From: Poriferisodalis sp965208485
Lineage (GTDB): Bacteria > Actinomycetota > Acidimicrobiia > Acidimicrobiales > Poriferisodalaceae
Length of the DNA: 64,000 nucleotides
Reading direction: 5' to 3'
Assembly: GCF_965208485.1 (NCBI RefSeq)
Contig: NZ_OZ242344.1
Coordinates: 558,001 to 622,000 of the forward strand
The first letter of the stretch is position 1. The number at the start of each line of letters is the position of its first letter. The notes beneath the pieces are model-generated. The model had not been told where the DNA came from and made no database searches. It was given only the letters and a program-made list of their open reading frames with translations. Below, one piece after another: positions 43,515 to 51,790 of the stretch. The translations under genes were made by a program, and so were the position numbers.

Positions 43515-43909
43515 CGGGTCTCCCGGGGCGTGCCGACGCCCGTGTAAAGGCTCGGCGGCTCGTTCCAGCGGCGGGACATCCAGTCCGCATCGCGGTAGTG
43601 GGCGTGGAAGTGGTCGGGGATCTGGCGCATTGCTTGGTCCACGATTCCACCACCGGGTCCGAAGCGTTCCTCGCCGGCCTCCGTCAGGCGCGCCAGCATG
43701 GCCTCCAGCTCGGCAGCGGGCGGCTCGGTTCGGTGCTGCTTCCAGACCACCATCGGGGTTGCGCACACCTCGCAGTCGGCCACCCAGCACAGTTCGTCCT
43801 CGAAGTACCAGTGCGTGAAACGGGCGGCCTCGCACAGCTCGCAGTTCTCGTCGATCGCCGGGGGATCCGTTGCTGTCGGCATGGCAGGTTCCGGATTGGC
43901 ACGACTCAC
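43511..43909 (-). CDS. Two-CxxC protein of unknown function between trpA and cytochrome c
   Basis: A 132-residue protein with CELCEAARFTHWYFEDELCW followed by ADCEVCATPMVVWKQHR. The two C-x-x-C pairs could bind zinc or iron. The remainder is helical with PDHFHAHYRDADWMSRRWNEP at the end. I have seen similar proteins in actinobacteria but know no function. The start may be GTG 43909 or ATG 43882. Its stop overlaps the cytochrome c start, and it follows trpA after 16 bp, so it reads as part of the trp transcript. Confidence 0.72.
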   Translation of the reverse strand: MSRANPEPAMPTATDPPAIDENCELCEAARFTHWYFEDELCWVADCEVCATPMVVWKQHRTEPPAAELEAMLARLTEAGEERFGPGGGIVDQAMRQIPDHFHAHYRDADWMSRRWNEPPSLYTGVGTPRETR

Positions 43910-43925
43910 CGTCTCACCGCGATCG

Positions 43926-44732
43926 CTACCCGCGATCGAGTGCTGCCCGGTAGGTCGCCACCAGTTCGCCGACGGCTGCGGGCCCGTCGGACATCAACGT
44001 GCGAACGACGGCGGAGCCGATGACCGCCCCGTCGGACACCTGGCAGGCCTCCACGGCCTGAGCCGGCGAGCCGATGCCGACGCCGGTGAGAACCGGCCGA
44101 TCAGTGACGGCCTGGCACCGCGAAGCGATCTCGGTCGCCGTGCTGGCGAGTGCTGCCCGCTCGCCGGTGACGCCGAGCAAGCCGACCGCGTACACAAATC
44201 CACGCGACGCCTCGCACAGCGCTGCAAGCCGGTGATCGGGCGTCGTGGGCGCCGCCAGCAGGACCGCCTCGATGCCGATCTCAGCGGAATCAGTGAGCCA
44301 CGGTCCTGCCTCGACATAGGGAAGGTCAGGAAGAATCGCCCCCGACACCCCCGCTTCGACGAGCGCAGAAGCGAATCGCTCGTGGCCCTGGTGGTGACAG
44401 AGGTTGTAATAGGTCATCACTGCGTGGGGAATGCCGGTGTCGAGCGCACGCACCTCTTCCAGCACCGAAGCCGGAGTCGCGCCCTGGGCCAGTGCAGCGG
44501 TCGACGCCTGCTGGATGACCGGCCCGTCGATCACCGGGTCCGAGAACGGGATGCCGATCTCGATGGCATCGGCGCCAGCCGCAGCGGCTGCCTCCACGGC
44601 GCGTTGCCAACCCTCGTAGCCGCCCGTGACATAGGGGATGAGCAGCTTGGCGCCAGCCTGACGCCGATCTCGCAAGCGCGTTTCGAGCGCACCGAACCGT
44701 TCAGCCTGCACAGACCCGGATACATCGGTCAC
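43926..44732 (-). CDS. trpA: Tryptophan synthase alpha chain
   Basis: A 268-residue TIM-barrel protein that cleaves indole-3-glycerol phosphate to indole, which passes to TrpB. It shows LLIPYVTGGYEGW, the catalytic Glu in ADAIEIGIPFSDPVIDGP (both catalytic acids), YYNLCHHQGHERF, LLGVTGER and GVGIGSPAQA, all at the expected places. The ATG at 44732 gives MTDVSGSVQAERF. It lies 10 bp after trpB on the minus strand, so the pair should be translated together. Confidence 0.96.
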   Translation of the reverse strand: MTDVSGSVQAERFGALETRLRDRRQAGAKLLIPYVTGGYEGWQRAVEAAAAAGADAIEIGIPFSDPVIDGPVIQQASTAALAQGATPASVLEEVRALDTGIPHAVMTYYNLCHHQGHERFASALVEAGVSGAILPDLPYVEAGPWLTDSAEIGIEAVLLAAPTTPDHRLAALCEASRGFVYAVGLLGVTGERAALASTATEIASRCQAVTDRPVLTGVGIGSPAQAVEACQVSDGAVIGSAVVRTLMSDGPAAVGELVATYRAALDRG

Positions 44733-44742
44733 GAGTCTGACC

Positions 44743-45909
44743 TCACTCGCTCAAACCGCCCATGCCGAGCACATCCATCATCTGGTCGACGTCCTTGTCA
44801 CCTCGCCCCGAGAGGTTCATCAGCACGGTCTGGCCTGCGATGCTGGGCGATTCCCGCACGATCCACGCCAAAGCGTGCGCGCATTCCAGCGCCGGGATGA
44901 TGCCCTCGGCGCGGCTCATGAGCGTGAACGCCTCGACCACCTCGTCATCGGTCACGCTCGGGTACTCGGCACGGCCGATCGCCGCCAAGTAAGCGTGCTC
45001 GGGTCCGACACCTGGGTAGTCCAGCCCCGCCGAGATCGACTCGGCTTCGAGCACTTGGCCCACTTCATCCTGCATGAGATAGCTCGTCATGCCATGCACC
45101 ACGCCGGGCACACCGCGACCCACCGCGGCACCGCCGGCGGGCTCGACGCCCACGAGCCGGGCGTCGCCGTCGGCGAAGCCCGAGAAGATCCCTGCGGCGT
45201 TGCTCCCCCCGCCGACGCAGGCGACCACGACGTCGGGGTCGCCGCCGATCAGGTCCTTGCACTGCGCCGCTGCCTCGTCGCCGAGAATGTGATGGAACGT
45301 ACGAACCATCCACGGATACGGATGGGGACCCATCACCGAGCCGAGGCAGTAGTGCGTGTGCTCGACGGTGGCCACCCAGTCGCGCAACGCCTCATTGACC
45401 GCGTCCTTGAGCGTGCGACTGCCGGACTGCACCGACTCCACCTCGGACCCCAGCAGCCTCATGCGGAACACGTTGAGGGCCTGACGATCCACATCGACGG
45501 CGCCCATGTAGACTTTGCACTCCATCCCCAGCAGGGCCGCCGCCGTCGCAGTCGCGACGCCGTGCTGACCGGCGCCCGTCTCGGCGACAAGCCGCGTCTT
45601 GCCCATTCGCTGGGCGAGCAAGGCTTGACCGATCACGTTGTTGATCTTGTGCGACCCGGTGTGATTGAGGTCCTCGCGCTTGACCAGCAGGCGAACGCCG
45701 AGTCGGCTGGACAGGTTGCGGCACTCGGTCAGCGGCGACGGGCGTCCCCCGTAGTCGCGCAGCGTGGTCTCGAACTCGGCGACGAAGTCAGGGTCGGCCC
45801 ATGCGTCGCGGAAGGCTGCTTCGAGCTCTTCGCAAGCCGCGACCAGCGTCTCGGGAACAAATTGGCCGCCGAAGTCGCCGAAACGGCCATCAGTCGTAGG
45901 CTCGCCCAT
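44743..45909 (-). CDS. trpB: Tryptophan synthase beta chain
   Basis: A 388-residue PLP enzyme that joins indole and serine. GRFGDFGGQFVPETL is the usual N-terminal signature, LNHTGSHKINNVIGQALLA has the PLP lysine, VACVGGGSNAAGIFSGF binds the PLP phosphate and VLMNLSGRGDKDV is the C-terminal signature. ATG 45909 follows GAGG at suitable spacing. In-frame ATGs at 45954 and 45969, inside a 15-bp tandem repeat (45950-45979), could add 15 to 20 residues. trpF ends 12 bp before the first of these ATGs. Confidence 0.95.
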   Translation of the reverse strand: MGEPTTDGRFGDFGGQFVPETLVAACEELEAAFRDAWADPDFVAEFETTLRDYGGRPSPLTECRNLSSRLGVRLLVKREDLNHTGSHKINNVIGQALLAQRMGKTRLVAETGAGQHGVATATAAALLGMECKVYMGAVDVDRQALNVFRMRLLGSEVESVQSGSRTLKDAVNEALRDWVATVEHTHYCLGSVMGPHPYPWMVRTFHHILGDEAAAQCKDLIGGDPDVVVACVGGGSNAAGIFSGFADGDARLVGVEPAGGAAVGRGVPGVVHGMTSYLMQDEVGQVLEAESISAGLDYPGVGPEHAYLAAIGRAEYPSVTDDEVVEAFTLMSRAEGIIPALECAHALAWIVRESPSIAGQTVLMNLSGRGDKDVDQMMDVLGMGGLSE

Positions 45910-45981
45910 GACTGACCTCATACGCGTCGTGGAATCGCCTCGTGCTGTTCCCATGTGATCTATGCCCATGTGATCTCTCGC

Positions 45982-46656
45982 TCAGTCGTCGCGCCAGTCG
46001 TACGGTGCATCCGCATCAGGCAGCTCGGTCTCATCGGTCGCGGCGATCAGCGCACCTGCCTCCTTGGCCACCGTGACGAACTCGCGGATCGCGAGCACGT
46101 CTTTGCGACCCGGCTCGGACTCGACGCCTGAGGCCACGTCGACCCCCCACGGGCGCACGATCTCGATGGCCTGCTTGACGTTTGACGGGCGCAAGCCCCC
46201 GGCGAGCAGCAGCCTGATGCCACGATGGCCGCCTTCGAGCTGCCGCCAGTCGAAAACGCTGCCGCTGCCAGGCTCGGGACCGTCGAGCATGAGCACCGAG
46301 GCGCCATAGTCGCGCACCCGCTCCACATTGGGATCGCCCGCCACGAACGCCTTGATGAGTCCCGGCACTCGCTCGGCAACCCAGCGACTGTCGGCCGCAG
46401 TCTCGTTGCCATGCAGCTGGGCCAGTCGCAACCCGGCACCATCCATCACCTGGACGACCCGCTCAGGCAGCTCGTTGCGAAACACGCCGACGGTGGTGAT
46501 TCCCCCCGGCAACCGGCGGACGATGTCGCGTGCCAGCCGTGGCGGGATCTGCCGTGGCGAACCCGGCACGAAGTTGAAGCCCACGGCGTCAGCGCCCATC
46601 CCCACGGCGACGAGCGCGTCTTCCTCGTTGGTGACGCCACAGATCTTTATGAACAT
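45982..46656 (-). CDS. trpF: Phosphoribosylanthranilate isomerase
   Basis: A 224-residue barrel enzyme converting N-(5-phosphoribosyl)anthranilate to CdRP in tryptophan synthesis. MFIKICGVTNEEDALVAVG holds the catalytic Cys, then FNFVPGSPRQIPP, LAQLHGNE, LLAGGLRPSNV and VDVASGVESEPGRKDV supply the other signatures. The start lies in a 19-bp tandem duplication (46644-46681), so a second, out-of-frame ATG lies 19 bases upstream. It is the first gene of trpF-trpB-trpA. trpC and trpD are not in the window. Confidence 0.95.
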   Translation of the reverse strand: MFIKICGVTNEEDALVAVGMGADAVGFNFVPGSPRQIPPRLARDIVRRLPGGITTVGVFRNELPERVVQVMDGAGLRLAQLHGNETAADSRWVAERVPGLIKAFVAGDPNVERVRDYGASVLMLDGPEPGSGSVFDWRQLEGGHRGIRLLLAGGLRPSNVKQAIEIVRPWGVDVASGVESEPGRKDVLAIREFVTVAKEAGALIAATDETELPDADAPYDWRDD

Positions 46657-46681
46657 GTCACTTCTTTACGAGCATGTCACT
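46644..46681 (-). repeat. 19-bp tandem duplication over the trpF start
   Basis: On the minus strand AGTGACATGCTCGTAAAGA is followed directly by AGTGACATGTTCATAAAGA, 17 of 19 bases the same. The second unit contains the true trpF start and its first three codons; the first would give only M-L-V-K-K and stop. It may act as a decoy start or a short leader. Confidence 0.88.
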
Positions 46682-46751
46682 GTCGGCATGTCAGCCGACC
46701 CCTCGCCGTGACGGGCTCTCGGTCATCGAGCACGAGGTCGCTGCGCCGGAG

Positions 46752-47066
46752 TCAGAAATCGAGGCCCTTGGCCACGGCTGGGTCCAAGAAAATGAGCTCG
46801 GGGCGGGCCTCCATGAATTCACGCGTTGCCCTTCCGAAAACCTTCATCTGCTCGGAGCCGCCATGGGCCTCGAGCGCGGCCTGGTCGCTGTACAGCTCGT
46901 AGAACCACACTGCGTCGGGGTCGTTCTGGTCCTTGTGGGCGGCGTACACCTCGGTGCCCGGCTCGCCGGCGACATTGCTCATGCCGATGTCGGCGATCAC
47001 CGCGAGCAGCTCATCGCGCATGCCTTCTTTAGCGGTCAGCTTGGCCAAGAGTGCCGTCTTTGCCAT
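46752..47066 (-). CDS. Antibiotic biosynthesis monooxygenase (ABM) domain protein
   Basis: A 104-residue dimeric alpha/beta-barrel protein with TALLAKLTAKEGMRDELLAV at the N-terminus, EVYAAHKDQNDPDAVWFYELY in the middle and EQMKVFGRATREFM near the end. This is the ABM/YgiN group, which act as quinol or haem monooxygenases or are of unknown role. ATG 47066 is preceded by CAGGGACAT. It lies 95 bp upstream of trpF on the same strand and may be co-transcribed, but no link to tryptophan is known. Confidence 0.86.
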   Translation of the reverse strand: MAKTALLAKLTAKEGMRDELLAVIADIGMSNVAGEPGTEVYAAHKDQNDPDAVWFYELYSDQAALEAHGGSEQMKVFGRATREFMEARPELIFLDPAVAKGLDF

Positions 47067-47137
47067 GTCCCTGCTCCCTGCGATCCGTTCGACTCGGAAA
47101 CGGCTTGCGAGCGTACCTGTAGCAAACCCTGCGACGA

Positions 47138-47270
47138 CTCAGAGGCTGAGCACCGGGCCTGAGCGGCCCGCGAGCGAAGCGAGCTGAAGCAAAAACACAG
47201 GAGAAGCCGTGGCCCGAGCAGCCCGTGAGTCCGCATTCAACTCGAAACTCGATTCGAACCGGGAACTAGG
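47138..47270 (+). repeat. Dispersed repeat, copy R3
   Basis: The longest copy. It contains CAGAGGCTGAGC, GAGCGGCCCGCGAGCGAAGC, then a second GAAGCCGTGGCCCGAGCAGC and a TCGATTCGAACCGGGAACTAG tail. The tail runs into the CTAG start of the palindromic element at 47266, so the two repeats are adjacent or overlapping. It is intergenic between the ABM and ygfZ genes. Confidence 0.6.
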
Positions 47271-47372
47271 AGACTGCTGAGCAATTGCCGAAATCGCCGA
47301 TTCACGGACACAAAGCCGCAGGTCAGAGCGTTGCAGACTTGCCCGGATCCGAATAAATCAGCAGTTTCCTAG
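47266..47372. repeat. CTAG-ended palindromic element, copy 3 (107 bp, diverged)
   Basis: Begins CTAGGAGACTGCTGA and ends TCAGCAGTTTCCTAG, a 15-base terminal inverted repeat with one mismatch. It has exactly the length of copy 1 and shares a GCAGGTCA..G..TTGC core with it, but the rest has diverged. Together with the R3 repeat it fills most of the 358-bp gap (47067-47424), in which no gene is seen. Confidence 0.6.
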
Positions 47373-47424
47373 GGCGGGAAACAGAAGGTGATGCAATGAC
47401 GCTGTCTTCAATCCGCGCATTCTC

Positions 47425-48309
47425 TCAGAACAGATCGGCAAGAACGACTGACTGGCCGCCGTCAAGGCTCACCTCGCCCGCGGCGTCGCGTCGCACCGAC
47501 GCGAATCCGACGACAGCACCGGCCAGCGACGCGGCGCTCAGCACGGTGCCGATGCCGGCGCCATCGGCACCCCGCAACTCCTCGCCGGCCGCGATGTCGC
47601 CTGCGGCCCGGAAGCGGCGAATACCGCGGCGCCCCCCTGCGCGCGAATCGATCCGCTCAACTAGCTCTTGACCGCGGTAGCAGCCCTTGGTGAACGACGC
47701 GGCCTGCTCGACGAGACCAGTCTCGTTCGGAATGTCGCCGGGCTGGATTTCCGTACCCATGGCCGGCAGGCCATAGGCCATGCGCAGCGCCTCAAACTCG
47801 CAGGCAGAGACATGCTCGGCACCTTGGCCAAAGCTGCTGACAGTGCTGGCAGAGCACGCCAACAGGTCGTGACCGCCAGCGAGGGGCCAGTGCGTGGGGC
47901 GACCCACGTGTTCGGGCGCATCGGCAGGGCCGGTCGCTACCGCAGAGACAGTCGGCTCTGGATCCGATGTCGGGCCTCGCACAGCGTGCATCGTCCACTG
48001 CTGCAGCGAGAACTCTGCCTTGGTTCGCAGCTTGAATCGCTCCAACGCAGCGGTCATGGCGGCACCGAACCCCGCATCCGTATCGGCCACGAACGTGTCG
48101 GAGCCGACACGGCTGATCACGAAGAACGCCTCGACGCGCCCCCGCGGCTCCAGCAGGAACGACAGCGTGCTGTCGCCGATCTCCATCGACATGACGTCGG
48201 CGGAGATCTGGCCGTGGAGATAGGTGGCGGCTTCAGGTCCGCATACGACGAGCACATCGCGCGGAACTGCTGCAACAACTAACCGATCGAGCGAGGGCTG
48301 AACGTTCAT
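47425..48309 (-). CDS. ygfZ: YgfZ/GcvT-type folate-binding protein
   Basis: A 294-residue protein of the aminomethyltransferase fold. It shows VLVVCGPEAATYLHGQISADV at the start and FTKGCYRGQELVERIDSRAG, the YgfZ signature with its invariant Cys. YgfZ helps build or repair iron-sulfur clusters, in E. coli for tRNA modification by MiaB. ATG 48309 overlaps the trpEG stop by 4 bp (ATGA), a coupling in which the ygfZ gene follows trpEG. This link is seen; why the two are coupled is not known. Confidence 0.93.
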   Translation of the reverse strand: MNVQPSLDRLVVAAVPRDVLVVCGPEAATYLHGQISADVMSMEIGDSTLSFLLEPRGRVEAFFVISRVGSDTFVADTDAGFGAAMTAALERFKLRTKAEFSLQQWTMHAVRGPTSDPEPTVSAVATGPADAPEHVGRPTHWPLAGGHDLLACSASTVSSFGQGAEHVSACEFEALRMAYGLPAMGTEIQPGDIPNETGLVEQAASFTKGCYRGQELVERIDSRAGGRRGIRRFRAAGDIAAGEELRGADGAGIGTVLSAASLAGAVVGFASVRRDAAGEVSLDGGQSVVLADLF

Positions 48310-50618
48310 CCACCCCTCCAACCCGGCACCAGCCGATCCACCACGTTGCGAATGAGCGCCAGCCCGACGCCGTCGTCGAGCGACATGATCGACTCGGGAT
48401 GGAACTGAACTGCCGCGACGGGCAGTTCGCGGTGCTCGACGGCCATCACGATGTCGTCATCGAGACTGACGGCGGTGACCTCCAACTCGTCGGGCACCTC
48501 GGAGCGGCGGGCGAACAGCGAGTGGTAGCGACCAGCGCGAAACTCCTTCGACAGCCCGTCGAGCAGCTGCCCGCCGACGATGCGGATAGCCGACGGCTTG
48601 CCGTGCATCGGCGTGGCAAGCTGGTCCAGTTCGCCGCCGAAATACTCCACGATGCCCTGCAGCCCCAGGCACACCCCGAAGAGCGGCAGCCCGGCATCGA
48701 GCGTGGCGCGCACCACCGGGCCGATGCCGAAGTCGTCAGGCCGTCCCGGACCCGGCGACAGCACTACGAGATCGAAGTCGTCCGCATTGACCTCGTCGGC
48801 GGGGAACCCGGCCCGACGGGTCACCACGGTGGCACCGGTCTGGCGCAAGTAGTTCGCCAGCGTGTGCACAAACGAGTCCAAGTGATCAACGAGCAGCACT
48901 CGCCGCTCGCTGGGCAACGCTGCCATGGCCCTCGTCGATGGCGCCGAGCGCGGCCGGCGGATCGCATCGAGAAATGCCGACGCTTTGAGCTCGGTCTCGG
49001 ATTCCTCTTCTTCCGGCTTGGAGTCCCACAGCAGGGTTGCGCCGACTCGCACCTCTGCATGCCCGTCGGCGACGCGGATCGTGCGCAGCGTGAGCCCCGT
49101 GTTCAGGCTGCCGTCGAAGCCCACCTTGCCGACAGCGCCCCCGTACCACGCCCGGGCGGTCCGCTCGTGCTGCTCGAGGAACATCATCGCCGCCGTCTTG
49201 GGCGCACCGGTCACGGTCACCGCCCAGGTGTGCGACAGGAATGCATCCAACGCATCGAACCCATCCCGAAGGCGTCCTTCGACGTGGTCGACGGTGTGGA
49301 TGAGCCGCGAGTACATCTCGATCTGGCGGCGCCCGATCACCTTGACGGACCCGGGAACGCAGATGCGGCTCTTGTCATTGCGGTCGACGTCAGTGCACAT
49401 CGTCAACTCGGACTCGTCCTTGGCCGAGTTGAGCAGCGCCAGGATCTGCGAGGCATCGTCGATGGGGTCCTGGCCGCGTGCGATGGTCCCTGAGATCGGG
49501 CAGGTCTCGACCCGATCGCCCTCGACTCGCACGTACATCTCGGGCGAGGCGCCGATCAGCCACTCCCCGCTGGCGTCCTGCCCGACACTGCTGTGCCTGC
49601 CGCGCCCGACTGACGCCGAACTGTGCCCGCCGCGCCCGACTGACGCCGAACTGTGCCCGCCGCGCCCGACTGACGCCGGGCCGAGGTTGATCAAGAACCC
49701 GTACGGCGCCGGGTTCTGTTCCTTGAGCCGGCGGAACAGCTCTGCAGGAGGCTCAATGCAGGGCTCGGAGAACATCTGGCTGGTGACTACCTCGAAGAGG
49801 TCGCCCCGGGCGAAGTACTCGCGAGCGGCTCGCACACCGGCCGCATACCCGCCGGACTCGTGATCGCAGCACGCTTCGAGATCGAAGTTCGGCTCGTACG
49901 GGACACGCTGGCCGCCGCCCGTCAGCCCAGCAGTGCTGCGGCCGTCGACGGCGAAGTCGTACCGGAAGCGCTGCGCGATGCCGCCCTCGTGGTCCACGAT
50001 CAGCAGGTCGTCAGGCAGGTAGAGCACCAGATCCCGCTGGTGTGGCGGGCGCGGCAGCGTCAGGGTGATGGGTTCGAACTGGAACGCGAGGTCGTAACCG
50101 AACGCCCCGTACAAGCCCAAGTGCGGATCGTCACACGAGAACAGGTTCACCAAGGCACGCACCACCGTGAACGTGGAGGGCTGGCGGCTGCGCTCCTCCT
50201 CGGGGAAACGCCGCTCGGCCCGTTCCACGCGGCAGGCCACCGTGCCGAATCCGTCACCGGACTCATGGCGCAGGTCCGCAATGCCGGCAGCGGTGCCGAG
50301 CGCCGCCAGCGCCTCGCGCACCGGCTCAAGCAGCACCGTGCCCCGCTCGTTCAGGGCGTCCACCCAGATGTCCTGCGCCCGGCTGGTGATGGCCAGTGGC
50401 GGGTCGGCGAACCCCATGTCCCAGCGGGTGTAGCGGCCGGGATACTCGTAGCTCGACGACAGCAGCACGCCGCGGGCCTCGTCCAACCGGTCGACGAGCT
50501 CTTCGATCTCAGCGTTGCCATCCACCATGGACGCTGCCGGCGAGACGGTGATCCCACCGCCGGTGCGGAACTGCGTCCCGGCTGTGGTCGTCGATTCAGG
50601 GCTCATGGGGTGGCTCAT
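48306..50618 (-). CDS. trpEG: Fused anthranilate synthase components I and II
   Basis: A 770-residue fusion that makes anthranilate from chorismate and glutamine. Residues 1-550 are TrpE-like (chorismate-binding: LIGASPEMYVRVEG, CPISGTIARGQDP, ELTMCTDVDRNDKSRIC, MYSRLIHTVDHVEG, TVTGAPKTAAMMFLE). Residues 570-765 are the TrpG glutaminase with the Cys in LFGVCLGLQGIVEYFGG and the His/Glu in VQFHPESI. Residues 313-343, just before LIGASPEM, are three 10-residue repeats (SVGRGGHSSA) not expected in the family. Single-chain TrpEG is known from alphaproteobacteria and some actinobacteria. A short TrpE regulatory N-terminus remains. Start ATG 50618, or 50606. Confidence 0.95.
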   Translation of the reverse strand: MSHPMSPESTTTAGTQFRTGGGITVSPAASMVDGNAEIEELVDRLDEARGVLLSSSYEYPGRYTRWDMGFADPPLAITSRAQDIWVDALNERGTVLLEPVREALAALGTAAGIADLRHESGDGFGTVACRVERAERRFPEEERSRQPSTFTVVRALVNLFSCDDPHLGLYGAFGYDLAFQFEPITLTLPRPPHQRDLVLYLPDDLLIVDHEGGIAQRFRYDFAVDGRSTAGLTGGGQRVPYEPNFDLEACCDHESGGYAAGVRAAREYFARGDLFEVVTSQMFSEPCIEPPAELFRRLKEQNPAPYGFLINLGPASVGRGGHSSASVGRGGHSSASVGRGRHSSVGQDASGEWLIGASPEMYVRVEGDRVETCPISGTIARGQDPIDDASQILALLNSAKDESELTMCTDVDRNDKSRICVPGSVKVIGRRQIEMYSRLIHTVDHVEGRLRDGFDALDAFLSHTWAVTVTGAPKTAAMMFLEQHERTARAWYGGAVGKVGFDGSLNTGLTLRTIRVADGHAEVRVGATLLWDSKPEEEESETELKASAFLDAIRRPRSAPSTRAMAALPSERRVLLVDHLDSFVHTLANYLRQTGATVVTRRAGFPADEVNADDFDLVVLSPGPGRPDDFGIGPVVRATLDAGLPLFGVCLGLQGIVEYFGGELDQLATPMHGKPSAIRIVGGQLLDGLSKEFRAGRYHSLFARRSEVPDELEVTAVSLDDDIVMAVEHRELPVAAVQFHPESIMSLDDGVGLALIRNVVDRLVPGWRGG
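49591..49680 (-). repeat. Three 30-bp tandem repeats inside trpEG
   Basis: Three units of 30 bp (49591, 49621, 49651) differ at one base in the first and two in the last. Each encodes ten residues, SVGRGGHSSA or close, and keeps the frame. They sit in the TrpE part of the protein between the FLINLG strand and the LIGASPEM segment. Confidence 0.9.
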
Positions 50619-50655
50619 GAGTACAGAGTCACGGCTCAGGCTCAGAGCCGCACGA

Positions 50656-51099
50656 TCACAGGTACAGCCCGGTGCTGCCCGGCTCGATTCGGGGCGCAGC
50701 GATGGCGTGAACGTCCCGCTCGCGCAGGATCAGGAAGTCGTCGCCGTGCACCTCCACCTCGTGGCGATCCTCGGGGCTGAACAGCACACGATCGCCCTCT
50801 TGGGCGGTGCGGACGTTCGGTCCGGCGCCGACGACCTCGCCCCACACGAGGCGCTTGTTCTGCTGGGCCGTCGCGGGGATGAGGATGCCACCGCTGGTGC
50901 GCCGTTCGGATCCGTCGTTGGGAAGTCGCACGAGCAGGCGGTCATGCAGCATCTTGATCGGCCGGCGCTCATCGTCGCCGTGGTTGGCCCCCGCGGATGC
51001 TGGAGCCTTGCGCACGCCCTTCCTGGCGTCTTTCGCCGAACGAGTCGGCTTCGTGGCCGAACCGGTCCCCTGCTCGTTGTCTGACTCAGGAGCGCTCAC
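50656..51099 (-). CDS. GroES-like co-chaperonin with N-terminal extension
   Basis: A 147-residue protein. Residues 50-147 are a Cpn10 domain: MLHDRLLVRLPNDGSERRTSGGILIPATAQQNKRLVWGEVVGAGPN, GDRVLFSPEDRHEVEVHGDDFLILRERDVHAI. Residues 1-48 are a Ser/Lys/Arg-rich extension (KPTRSAKDARKGVRKAPAS) not found in normal GroES, which is about 95 to 100 residues. No groEL is nearby, so it may be a paralogue with its own partner. GTG 51099 is assumed; Met 51 is the alternative. The trpEG gene starts 38 bp downstream, so both may be on one transcript. Confidence 0.85.
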   Translation of the reverse strand: MSAPESDNEQGTGSATKPTRSAKDARKGVRKAPASAGANHGDDERRPIKMLHDRLLVRLPNDGSERRTSGGILIPATAQQNKRLVWGEVVGAGPNVRTAQEGDRVLFSPEDRHEVEVHGDDFLILRERDVHAIAAPRIEPGSTGLYL

Positions 51100-51124
51100 T
51101 GCCTGCACGGTACCGTTCGCCACG

Positions 51125-51790
51125 ATGAATCCGACCCCGAATATGGCCGCTGCGCCCCAGCCGGCAGCAGTGGTGGCCTCCGACGGCGTCCAGCTCGAGG
51201 CTGAGGTGAGCTGGCCCGCTGAAGCCGCCGCTGTCGCGGTGCTGTCCCATCCGCACCCGCTGTACGGCGGCGACATGTGGAACCCGCTCATCGATCACCT
51301 CTTCCGGACGCTGCCTGCGGCGGGCATCGCAGCGCTGCGATACAACTTCCGGGGCACCGGCAGCTCCGGGGGCAGTCACGACCACGGCAAGGCGGAACAG
51401 CTCGATGCCGCTGCGGCCTTCGATGCGGCAGTACGGCTCGCTGCTGGACAGTCCGGCGACGTCGGGTCGCCGGCAGTGGTCTCGGCAGGCTGGTCGTTCG
51501 GCGGGGACGTGTCGCTCGCGGCGGATCACGACGGCATGTCTGCGTGGATCGGCATCGCAGCGCCGTTGCGGATCGTGGATCCCGCTGACATGGCAGCGCC
51601 TGCCGACCCACGGCCCAAGCTGCTGCTGGTTCCCCAGCACGACCAGTTCCGCTCCCCCACCGAAGCCTCGGCGATCGCTTCGGGCTGGACGCACACCCGA
51701 CTCGAGGTGATCGCCGGCGGGGATCACTTTCTGATGGGCCACGCTCGCGCCGTCGCCGAACACATACTGGCCTTCGCGCACGGACTGTAG
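51125..51790 (+). CDS. Alpha/beta hydrolase
   Basis: A 221-residue hydrolase. VLSHPHPLYGGDMWNPLIDHL and ALRYNFRGTGSSGGSHDHG precede the nucleophile elbow SAGWSFGGDVSL (Ser). VPQHDQFRSP near residue 170 and VIAGGDHFLMGH near residue 205 provide the Asp and His. This is the short dienelactone-hydrolase/YpfH-like type, often called an alpha/beta superfamily hydrolase; the substrate is unknown. The ATG 51125 is 25 bp from the divergent GroES-like start. Confidence 0.87.
   Translation: MNPTPNMAAAPQPAAVVASDGVQLEAEVSWPAEAAAVAVLSHPHPLYGGDMWNPLIDHLFRTLPAAGIAALRYNFRGTGSSGGSHDHGKAEQLDAAAAFDAAVRLAAGQSGDVGSPAVVSAGWSFGGDVSLAADHDGMSAWIGIAAPLRIVDPADMAAPADPRPKLLLVPQHDQFRSPTEASAIASGWTHTRLEVIAGGDHFLMGHARAVAEHILAFAHGL

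Noticed and set aside
49591..49680. 30-bp repeats as a CRISPR-like array
   Set aside because: There are no spacers; the units are contiguous and in frame within trpEG.
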